From: Symbiodinium natans
Taxonomy: Eukaryota; Sar; Dinophyceae; Suessiales; Symbiodiniaceae
NCBI GenBank assembly: GCA_905221605.1
Contig: CAJNDS010002149.1
Span: forward strand, 508,642-572,641
Length of the DNA: 64,000 nt
Direction of reading: 5' to 3'
In this document: positions 51,355 to 61,600 of the stretch, piece by piece
Layout: every line of letters begins with the position of its first letter
Position numbering within the stretch: the first letter of the stretch is position 1
Position numbers and translations under genes: made by a program
Notes under the pieces: generated by a model
What the model was told of the DNA's origin: nothing
What the model saw: only the letters and a program-made list of their open reading frames with translations
The model's database searches: none

Positions 51355-52530
51355 TGGTTCTAGGGCCTAGGGTTCCTTTGCAAGCCCGAGAAGTCCTCCA
51401 ACAAGAAGGTCCCGCCGCCGGCCCGTGCTCCTCCACGTCGCTCCAGTCGTGCTGCTCCCAGGAACGGAGGTGGAGGTTGCATTGTTTCAGGGCTAGGGTT
51501 TAGGGCAGTACAGGGTGCAGGTTTCTGGTTTAGGGGATTCAATTAGCTAGGACACTTTTCGGCGGCTTAGACACATGCTGGCCTGACCGAAGGATGTGTC
51601 ATCGGTCATGGGCAGGGGCGGTAATTGACGTCTTGGACGTTCCACATGCATTCTGTGGCCGCTCACGTGAGCCACTGCAAAAGAACCCAGCGTTGCAGAC
51701 CAGCCTTACCTCTCGACCTTGCGCTACCCAGCCTTGTATGCTGACCTTGAAACTTGTTCATGACACAAAGGCCCTCAAACCTAAGTGTGATCCAGTTCCG
51801 CTAGTGACAAAGACTAGAACAGGTCAAGGGTTTCGGTTTTAGGGGTGGCCCCTTGCCCCCAAAAACCATAGCGCTCATTACGGGATGCCCAAAACAGGTA
51901 ATTTCCCCTCATTTTTCGAAACCACCCAGACGAGATTCTAGGCTCTTCGAGGTTTCAGGGTGTCGGCGTTCGTAAAGCTCTTGTCGTCAGATTGTTTGTT
52001 TACTGGCAAGACAGGCTTTGCTTTGTTGTGTCAGAAGGTGGGTTTCCAAAATTCTACTAACAGAGATGATCGTGTTTTGGGGTATAGGTTGCTTTGGGAA
52101 ATACCCTGGCAGCGGTCTAGTTGACAGGTTCTCACGAGGGAACTCTGCCCTCGAAAATTGAGTGCCTGCTGTACGTCTGTAGGCCCTTGATGTTGAGCTT
52201 TCCACTGTGTGCCTGCAAGCTCCCGATTCCTTACCAGGGTGCTGCCTTGTCTGAAGGCCCCCTTGCTCCTGCTGGTGGCGCTCTCTGCAAATTCCAAACC
52301 TTCCCCGACACGGCACCCTAAGACACCGAAATCCTGTAGTGGGTTCTGGCTTCAGGGTGGAACCCTTTGAGCCCTACACCCCCTTTAATCTCCATACCCT
52401 CCCCCTCTTGGACCTCCCCAAGGCTCCGAGCACCAGGCCGTGGCTGAGCGGACCAGGACCGCGGGGTTGTGGAGAGTGTCCAGGTGTCCAGTAAATCTGC
52501 CCTCGTACGTGATATTTAGTCTATTTTTAT

Positions 52531-52564
<34 letters not shown>

Positions 52565-52578
52565 GGAACTCTGTACCC
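51355..52578. other. no gene recognised
   Basis: No supported exon. A (GT)n tract of about 27 bp lies at 52537-52563, just before the duplicated 90-bp segment. Confidence 0.45.
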
Positions 52579-52668
52579 GAGGAGACCGATGAGTGTACAG
52601 AAAATTGAGAGGTGCTCATTCGATTTCTCGAAAGACAACCCCTTTGAGGGAAATGCCATATGTGTGTT
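52579..52668 (-). repeat. dispersed 90-bp repeat, copy 1
   Basis: GGAGACCGATGAGTGTACAG at 52581 and about 90 bp around it recur 1300 bp downstream (53879-53968) with about one difference (GAAAATTG against GAAAAGTG). Both copies lie beside GT-rich microsatellite and a GGGAACTCTGTA word. In one minus frame both read FPSKGLSFEKSNEHLS, but no complete ORF is shared. Confidence 0.85.
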
Positions 52669-52950
52669 CCGGCCAGTTATTCTGACAAAGCGCTGGTCAT
52701 GATGGGCATCTGCACAATGCCCCGCAGTGTTCACTTGATTCAGAGTGACACCCTTCAGAGGTACATCACCCTGACATTCGTTCATCCGTCTTTGCTGAAT
52801 TTGATGTGTTCAACCACCATTCCTTGAGCAGAACCATTTCTTGAGCAGACCCAGCAATCTGTTCAGAAACCTTTGAAATGAGAGGGCAGTTGGTTCATGT
52901 TTTCACCAGATACACTGAGCAACACCCTGAAGATCCGCTGGGATCTTTGC

Positions 52951-53040
52951 TTGTTCAGTGACCAGCACCTGTTCAGTGACCAACACCTGTTCAGTGACCA
53001 ATACCTGTTCAGCGACCATTCCTTGTTCAGTGACTACCGA
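52951..53040 (+). repeat. 18-bp tandem repeat in an open frame
   Basis: Five units of TGTTCAGTGACCAGCACC type translate to LFSDQHLFSDQHLFSDQYLF and lie in a frame open from 52897 to 53097. The surrounding segment is itself duplicated. AACACCCTGAAGATCC (52921) and its following bases recur in diverged form from about 53101 (AACACCGTCAAGATCC). Whether it is translated cannot be told. Confidence 0.75.
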
Positions 53041-53878
53041 TTATTCAATATCGAAGGACTGCCTCGGTTCAATGCTGAGTTGTTCGATCTGTCATGAGTG
53101 AACACCGTCAAGATCCTGTGTGATCTGTTATTGCTCAGTGGCCAACAAATGTTCGTCACTTTTCTCCCTGAGCCATGCCGTAGTGATCTTCACATGTTCA
53201 GTGACCAACAACTGTTCAGGGACCCGATCGAGCCTACGCTCAAGCTATCTTCTTCGGGAGGTTTCGGGGAGGTTTCATAAAGGATTTCTGTTCTTGCTTT
53301 TCAGGAGTTCCAAGTAAAAGATCTTTGGGTTCTCTACTTTCCTCTCTTTGCTTCGTGTAGTAGTGGGGTGCGTGCGCCAGTGTTGAGGCTGCGCCGCGTC
53401 CCGTTATACTGTTCTTCTCTAGACGGGTCGCGTGCGCCAGCGCGGGGCCGTGCCACGCCCTGTCTCACGTTCGCCTTGTTTTCGCTGCCGCCTTCGACGT
53501 CCTTTGTTGTTCTTTCCTCCCGTCTCATTCCCTCGCTCAACTTGCTAGTACGGATATGAGTAGTGACGTTGCTCGTGAGCAGAGTTGGGGGACGCGGGAG
53601 AGTCTTCGGCTTGTTCTTTCATTGAATGGGAGTTGGAGCGAGGGAAGGTTACCAAAGATGATCTTTCAGACAACCGGCATGACCGGATGTGTGTGTGTCT
53701 GGGAACTCTGTATCCAAGAGTAGATCAAATTTTGAGCTGATCGATGGAATAGCCTATGTGACAGTGCAGGGGGCCCAAGGGCTACTGGATGGCTTGGGCC
53801 AACGAAGACCCATCCAGTAAGCTGTGAAAACGTACCTGCAGAGTTTTTTCGAAATGACAGCCTGATGTTTCACTCGCT

Positions 53879-53968
53879 GAGGAGACCGATGAGTGTACAG
53901 AAAAGTGAGAGGTGCTCATTCGATTTCTCGAAAGACAACCCCTTTGAGGGAAATGCCATATGTGTGTG
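53879..53968 (-). repeat. dispersed 90-bp repeat, copy 2
   Basis: The second copy of the segment at 52579-52668. It runs directly into the (GT)/(GGGT) tract at 53960, as copy 1 lies directly after a (GT)n tract. Confidence 0.85.
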
Positions 53969-54075
53969 TGTGTGTGGGTGTGGGGGTGGGGGGGGGTGGG
54001 GGTGGGGGTGTGGGTGTGGGTGGGTGGGTGGGCGGGTGGGTGGGTGGGTGGGTGGGTGTTTTTGGGTGGGCGTGG
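53960..54075. repeat. (GT)n/(GGGT)n microsatellite
   Basis: GT units grade into GGGGGT and GGGT units over about 115 bp. Gly/Val/Trp and Pro/His/Thr frames here are artefacts. Confidence 0.95.
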
Positions 54076-54751
54076 GGGCAGTGCGGGCTCCAAAGTTAGC
54101 GGTCGAGTCCCTGCAACTGCCACTGTGCAAGAAGCATGCACGCAGAGGGGCAGTGGAGGCAGGGAAGCAACCGCTTAGTGAAGAAGAAAGTCGACCGACC
54201 TGCGTGTCGTTGCTTGCACGCGAAGTTGTCGCTTACTGCCCCTTGCAGGAAGGCTTCTGGATCGCCTGGGTCATCGCAGCTGCAGGCACCGATTCGGCCC
54301 ACATGTGGTTAGATCAACCCCCATTCAACAGGACCTTTTTGCATTCTTCTGGACTCGTGACACGCTAGCAGCTCAAGGATTCCTAAATCAACCTCGAATT
54401 CGGCCGGAAAAATCGCTCCAGATGCCCGCCAAGGTACAGCCATGGGTGCCGCACGGTGCCAAGTCAGGCTTGCGCTAAACAACTCACGCGAGCAATGCAG
54501 TCTAGAACAGTGCTTTCCGCCAAGATTAGCATGTTGCCGTGGTCGGTTGTGTTCTTCTCTCCTTTGGCCCTCAGCACGCACTATTTTAAAACCTAAACCC
54601 CTACGATGCAGCGGCCTACATGCAATCCCTTGTACAGTTATACATGAACTACCCAAAATACACATGTTAATGAAATAGGCCCCTACACCCTAAGCCCTAA
54701 ACCCACAAGCCCTCAGGGGAATGCCCCAAAACAATCGATGGGCCAACTCAG

Positions 54752-54822
54752 GTTCGCCCACAGCCCATCAGACGATGCCGACATGGCGATCCCCACGCCC
54801 ATCGACGTTCGGCATCCTACAG
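54752..54822 (+). CDS. candidate exon, unassigned
   Basis: After AACTCAG (ending 54751) the frame reads FAHSPSDDADMAIPTPIDV and RHPT and ends at a G followed by GCAAGG, a GC donor in phase 1. It has natural composition with Asp/Pro enrichment. No partner exon is identified on either side. Confidence 0.35.
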
Positions 54823-55324
54823 GCAAGGATGGTTTAGGGCAGTTTCGGGTCCAGAGTCTACGGGCTTAGGATGAGTTCTCTATTGTTTGGGGTACCCTTA
54901 TGTAGAGCCCCGCATGCAATTTCGAGAAGCCCCCGCTTAGTTTCACCTTTTTGTTTGGGGGGGGTGGCGGGGCAGCTATGATACAGGGACGTCGCCAGAC
55001 GGTTCAGGGCTTGGGGCTGACACGTAGCTCACCCGCCCTCGTCTCCAATCCAATGGACGCAGTGGGCAAGGTGTAGCAAGTGGCTGGAACGAGCTGATTG
55101 GCTATGGTAACCCAGCATTGCCGACTGAAAGCCTTACAAGCCCTGGAACCCTAAACCCCAAGCCCAAACACTACACCCCAAACGTTGAACTCTAAAAGCC
55201 CTAAACCCTACAACCTCAAACCTAAACCCGAAACCCCAACAGGGCCTGGCGACCGGGCCCGCGAGGGCCCACGCCGGCGGAGGGCCGGCGCACCAAGAAC
55301 CTGGGGTTTCAGGGCTTTTGCAGG
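54823..55324. other. no gene; telomere-like words
   Basis: CCCTAAA-type words cluster at 55147-55235. The GC-rich segment at 55245-55295 contains short inverted repeats (GGGCCCGCGAGGGCCC and GCCGGCGGAGGGCCGGC). Confidence 0.6.
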
Positions 55325-55535
55325 TTGAGGGTTTGAGGGTTTGAGGGTTTGAGGGTTTGAGGGTTTGAGGGTTTGAGGGGGTTTGAGGGTTTGAGGGTTT
55401 GAGGGGGTTTGAGGGTTTGAGGGTTTGAGGGGGTTTGAGGGGCTTGAGGGGGTTTGAGGGTTTGAGGGGGTTTGAGGGGGTTTGAGGGTTTGAGGGTTTG
55501 AGGGGGTTTGAGGGTTTGAGGGTTTGAGGGTTTAA
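55325..55535. repeat. 8-bp minisatellite (TTTGAGGG)n
   Basis: About 25 units of TTTGAGGG, some with two extra G. It is a telomere-variant unit (TTTAGGG plus one base) lying about 100 bp before the 113-bp satellite. Confidence 0.95.
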
Positions 55536-55639
55536 GGTACTTATTTGTCAGAGTCCCTGGAACAGCAAGAGCAGAAGCTCTTCGCTGTGGCCCGGACAAA
55601 GCAATCAGCCTGCCATGATGTGACGTTCGTCTCGGGTCT

Positions 55640-58600
55640 CTTGCCATACAGTACTCTTTGAGCTCATGATGCTCGCCTCCCGCCTCGTCAACTGCACCCA
55701 ACCACTTGGGGGAGTTGGGCGAAGCAAGCGTCTGGAGCAATAGGGTTTGGAGGGCAGGAAAGGAGCCCCGATGATGCTCATGATGCTCGCCTCCCGCCTT
55801 GTCAAATGCCCAACCACTTGGGGGAGTTGGGCGCAGCAAGCGTCTGGAGCATTAGGGTTTGGAGGGCAGGAAAGGAGCCCCGATGATGCTCATGATGCTC
55901 GCCTCCCGCCTTGTCAAATGCGCCCAACCACTTGGGGGAGTTGGGCGCAGCAAGCGTCTGGAGCATTAGGGTTTGGAGGGCAGGAAAGGAGCCCCGATGA
56001 TGCTCATGATGCTCGCCTCCCGCCTCGTCAAATGCGCCCAACCACTTGGGGGAGTTGGCGCAGCAAGCGTCTGGAGCATTAGGGTTTGGAGGGCAGGAAA
56101 GGAGCCCCGATGATGCTCATGATGCTCGCCTCCCGCCTTGTCAAATGCGCCCAACCACTTGGGGGAGTTGCGTCTGGAGCATTAGGGTTTGGAGGGCAGG
56201 AAAGGAGCCCGATGATGCTCATGATGCTCGCCTCCCGCCTCGTCAAATGCGCCCAACCACTTGGGGGAGTTGGCGCAGCAAGCGTCTGGAGCATTAGGGT
56301 TCGGAGGGCAGGAAAGGAGCCCCGATGATGCTCATGATGCTCGCCTCCCGCCTTGTCAACTGCGCCCGACCACTTGGGGGAGTTGGGCGCAGCAAGCGTC
56401 TGGAGCATTAGGGTTTGGAGGGCAGGAAAGGAGCCCGATGATGCTCATGATGCTCGCCTCCCGCCTCGTCAAATGCGCCCAACCACTTGGGGGAGTTGGC
56501 GCAGCAAGCGTCTGGAGCATTAGGGTTTGGAGGGCAGGAAAGGAGCCCCGATGATGCTCATGATGCTCGCCTCCCGCCTCGTCAAATCCGCCCCACTGCT
56601 TGGGGGAGTTGGTGCAGCAAGCGTTTGGATCATTAGGGTTTGGAGGGCAGGAAAGGAGCCCCGATGATGCTCATGATGCTCGCCTCCCCGCCTTGTCAAC
56701 TGCACCCAACCACTTGGGGGAGTGGGCGCAGCAAGCGTCTGGAGCATTAGGGTTTGGAGGGCAGGAAAGGAGCCCTTTGATGCTCATGATGCTCGCCTCC
56801 CGCCTCGTCAAATGCGCCCAACCACTTGGGGGAGTTGGTGCAGCAAGCGTTTGGAGCATTAGGGTTTGGAGGGCAGGAAAGGAGCCCCGATGATGCCCAT
56901 GATGCTCGCCTCCCCCCTCACCACTTGGGGGAGTTGGCGCAGCAAGCGTCTGGAGCATTAGGGTTTGGAGGGCAGGAAAAGAGCCCCGATGATGCTCATG
57001 ATGCTCGCCTCCCGCCTCGTCAAATGCGCCCAATCACTTGGGGGAGTTGGCGCAGCAAGCGTCTGGAGCAATAGGGTTTGGAGGGCAGGAAAGGAGCCCC
57101 GATGATGCTCATGATGCTCGCCCCCCGCCTCGTCAAATGCGCCCAACCACTTGGGGGAGTTGGCGCAGCAAGCGTCTGGAGCATTAGGGTTTGGAGGGCA
57201 GGAAAGGAGCCCCGATGATGCTCATGATGCTCGCCTCCCGCCTTGTCAAATGCGCCCAACCACTTGGGGGAGTTGGCGCAGCAAGCGTCTGGAGCATTGG
57301 GGTTTGGAGGGCAGGAAAGGAGCTCCGATGATGCTCATGATGCTCGCCTCCCGCCTCGTCAAATGCGCCCAACCACTTGGGGGAGTTGGTGCAGCAAGCG
57401 TCTGGAGCATTATCGTCACATGCGCCCAACCACTTGAGGGAGTTGGTGCAGCAAGCGTCTGGAGAATTAGGGTTTGGAGGGCAGGAAAGGAGCCCCGATG
57501 ATGCTCATGATGTTCGCCTCCCGCCTCGTCAAATGCGCCCAACCACTTGGGGGAGTTAGCGCAGCAAGCGTCTGGAGCATTAGGGTTTGGAGGGCGGGAA
57601 AGGAGCCCCGATGATGCTCATGATGCTCGCCTCGCGCCTCGTCAGATGCGCCCAACCACTTGTGGTGCAGCAAGCGTCTGGAGCATTAGGGTTTGGAGGG
57701 CAGGAAAGGAGCCCCGATGATGCTCATAATGCTCGCCTCCCGCCTCGTCAAATGCGCACAACCACTTGGGGGAGTTGGTGCAGCAAGCGTCTGGAGCAGT
57801 AGGGTTTGGAGGGCAGCTGGAGCAGTCGGGTTTGGAGGACAGGAAAGGAGCCCGATGATGCTCATGATGCCCGCCTCCCGCCTCGTCAAATGCGTCCGAC
57901 CACTTGGGCAGTTGGTGCAGCAAGCGTCTGGAGCATGAGGGTTCGGAGGGCAGGAAAGGAGCCCCGATGATGCTCCTGATGCTCGCCTACCACTTGGGGG
58001 AGTTGGTGCAGCAAGCGTCTGGAGCATTAGGGTCTGGAGGGCAGGAAAAGAGCCCCGATGATGCTCATGATGCTCGCCTCTCGCCTCGTCAAATCCGCCC
58101 CACTGCTTGGGGGAGTTGGTGCAGCAAGCGTTTGGATCATTTGGGCTCGCCTACCACTTGGGGGAGTTGGTGATGATGCTCATGATGCTCGCCTCCCGCC
58201 TCGTCAAATGCGCCCAACCACTTGGGGGAGTTGGTGCAGCAAGCGTTTGGAGCATTAGGGCTTGGAGGGCAGGTAAGGAGCCCCGATGATGCTCATGATG
58301 CTCGCCTCCCGCGTCGTCAAATGCGCCCAACCACCTGGGGGAGTTGGTGCAGCAAGCGTTTGGAGCATTAGGGTTTGGAGGGCAGGAAAGGAGCCCCGAT
58401 GATGCTCATGATGCTCGCCTCCCGCCTCGTCAAATGCGCCCAACCACTTGGGGGAGTTGGCGCAGCAAGCGTCTGGAGCATTAGGGTTTGGAGGGCAGGA
58501 AAGGAGCCCCGATGATGCTCATGATGCTCGCCTCCCGCCTCGTCAAATGCGCCCAACCACTTGGGGGAGTTGGCGCAGCAAGCGTCTGGAGCATTAGGGT

Positions 58601-61600
58601 TTGGAGGGCAGGAAAGGAGCCCCGATGATGCTCATGATGCTCGCCTCCCGCCTTGTCACATGCGCCCAACCACTTGGGGGAGTTGGCGCAGCAAGCGTCT
58701 GGAGCATTAGGGTCTGGAGGGCAGGAAAGGAGCCCCGATGATGCTCATGATGCTCGCCTCCCGCGTCGTCAAATGCGCCCAACCACTTGGGGGAGTTGGT
58801 GCAGCAAGCGTTTGGAGCATTAGGGTTTGGAGGGCAGGAAAGGAGCCCCGATGATGCTCATGATGCTCGCCTCCCTCGTCAAATGCGCCCAACCACTTGG
58901 CAGCAAGCGTTTGGAGCATTAGGGTTTGGAGGGCAGGAAAAGAGCCCCGATGATGCTCATGATGCTCGCCTCCCGCCTCGTCAAATGCGCCCAACCACTT
59001 GGGGGAGTTGGCGCAGCAAGCGTCTGGAGCAATAGGGTTGGGAGGGCAGGAAAGGAGCCCCGATGATGCTCATGATGCTCGCCCCTCGCCTCGTCAAATG
59101 CGCCCAACCACTTGGGGGAGTTGGCGCAGCAAGCATTTGGAGCATTAGGGTTTGGAGGGCAGGAAAGGAGCCCCGATGATGCTCATGATGCTCGCCTCCC
59201 GCCTCGTCAAATGCGCCTGGCGCAGCAAGCGTCTGGAGCATTAGGGTTTGGAGGGCAGGAAAGGAGCCTGATGATGTTCATGATGCTCGCCCCCCACCTC
59301 GTCAAATGCGCCCAACCACTTGGGGGAGTTGGCGCAGCAAGCGTCTGGAGCATTAGGGTTTGGAGGGCAGGAAAGGAGCCCGATGATGCTCATGATGCTC
59401 GCCTCCCGCCTCGTCAAATGCGCCCAACCACTTGGGGGAGTTGGCGCAGCAAGCGTCTGGAGCATTCGGGTTTGGGGGGCAGGAAAGGAGCCCCGATGAT
59501 GCTCATGATGCTCGTTTTTGCCTCGACCGCAGTGTACCAGCTACGTTGCACGTGCGTTTGACTTCGGGTTCGTGGCCTCTATCAGGTTTTGGCATCTGTC
59601 TCAACCACTTGCTTTCCCGGCACATTTCCGTGTTTGTTTGGAAAAGCACGATTTCTTCAGCGAAACCGTTCATTGCTGCAAATCTTCCTTTGCTTAGCCA
59701 AACCGAAACCGCCCAACCACTCGGGGGTGCAGCATGCATCTGGAGCATTAGGGCTTTGAGGGCAGGAAAGGAGCCCCGATGATGCTCATCCCGCCTGGTC
59801 AAATGCGCCCAACCACTTGGGGGAGTTGGTGCAGCAAGCGTCTGGAGCAGTAGGGTTTGGAGGGTGGGAAAGGAGCGCCGGCCAACCACTTGGGGGAGTT
59901 GGTGCAGCAAGCGTCTGGAGCATCAGGGTTTTGGAGGGCAGGAAAGGAGCCCCGCTGATGCTCATGATGCTCGCCTCCCGCCTCGTCAAATGCGCCCAAC
60001 CACTAGGTTGAGTTGGTGCAGCAAGCGTCTCGAGCATCATCGTCACATGCGCCCGACCACTTGGGGTAGTTGGCGCAGCAAGCGTCTGGAGCAAATAGGG
60101 TTTGGAGGGCAGGAAAGGAGCCCCGATGATGCTCATGATGCTCGCCTCCAGCGTCGTCAAATGCGCCCAACCACTTGGGGGAGTTGGTGCATCAAGCGTC
60201 TGGAGCATTTGGGTTGGAGGGCAGGGAAGGAGCCCCGATGATGCTCATGATGCTCGCCTCCCGCCTCGTCAAATGCGCCCAACCACTTGGGGGAGTTGGC
60301 GCAGCAAGCGTCTGGAGCATTAGGGTTTGGAGGGCAGGAAAGGAGCCCCGATGATGCTCAATGATGCTCGCCTCCCGCCTCGTCAAATGCGCCCAACCAC
60401 TTGGGGGAGTTGGTGCAGCAAGCGTCTGGAGCATTGGGGTTTGGAGGGCAGGAAAGGAGCCCCGATGATGCTCATGATGCTCGCCTCCCGCGTCGTCAAA
60501 TGCGCCCAACCACTTGGGGGAGTTGGTGCAGCAAGCGTTTGGAGCATTAGGGTTTGGAGGGCAGGAAAGGAGCCCCGATGATGCTCATGATGCTCGCCTC
60601 CCGCCTCGTCAAATGCGCCCAACCACTTGGGGGAGTTGGCGCAGCAAGCGTCTGGAGCATTCGGGTTTGGGGGGCAGGAAAGGAGCCCCGATGATGCTCA
60701 TGATGCTCGTTTTTGCCTCGACCGCAGTGTACCAGCTACGTTGCACGTGCGTTTGACTTCGGGTTCGTGGCCTCTATCAGGTTTTGGCATCTGTCTCAAC
60801 CACTTGCTTTCCCGGCACATTTCCGTGTTTGTTTGGAAAAGCACGATTTCTTCAGCGAAACCGTTCATTGCTGCAAATCTTCCTTTGCTTAGCCAAACCG
60901 AAACCGCCCAACCACTCGGGGGTGCAGCATGCATCTGGAGCATTAGGGCTTTGAGGGCAGGAAAGGAGCCCCGATGATGCTCATCCCGCCTGGTCAAATG
61001 CGCCCAACCACTTGGGGGAGTTGGTGCAGCAAGCGTCTGGAGCAGTAGGGTTTGGAGGGTGGGAAAGGAGCGCCGGCCAACCACTTGGGGGAGTTGGTGC
61101 AGCAAGCGTCTGGAGCATCAGGGTTTTGGAGGGCAGGAAAGGAGCCCCGCTGATGCTCATGATGCTCGCCTCCCGCCTCGTCAAATGCGCCCAACCACTA
61201 GGTTGAGTTGGTGCAGCAAGCGTCTCGAGCATCATCGTCACATGCGCCCGACCACTTGGGGTAGTTGGCGCAGCAAGCGTCTGGAGCAAATAGGGTTTGG
61301 AGGGCAGGAAAGGAGCCCCGATGATGCTCATGATGCTCGCCTCCAGCGTCGTCAAATGCGCCCAACCACTTGGGGGAGTTGGTGCATCAAGCGTCTGGAG
61401 CATTTGGGTTGGAGGGCAGGGAAGGAGCCCCGATGATGCTCATGATGCTCGCCTCCCGCCTCGTCAAATGCGCCCAACCACTTGGGGGAGTTGGCGCAGC
61501 AAGCGTCTGGAGCATTAGGGTTTGGAGGGCAGGAAAGGAGCCCCGATGATGCTCATGATGCTCGCCTCCCGCCTCGTCAAATGCGCCCAACCACTTGGGG

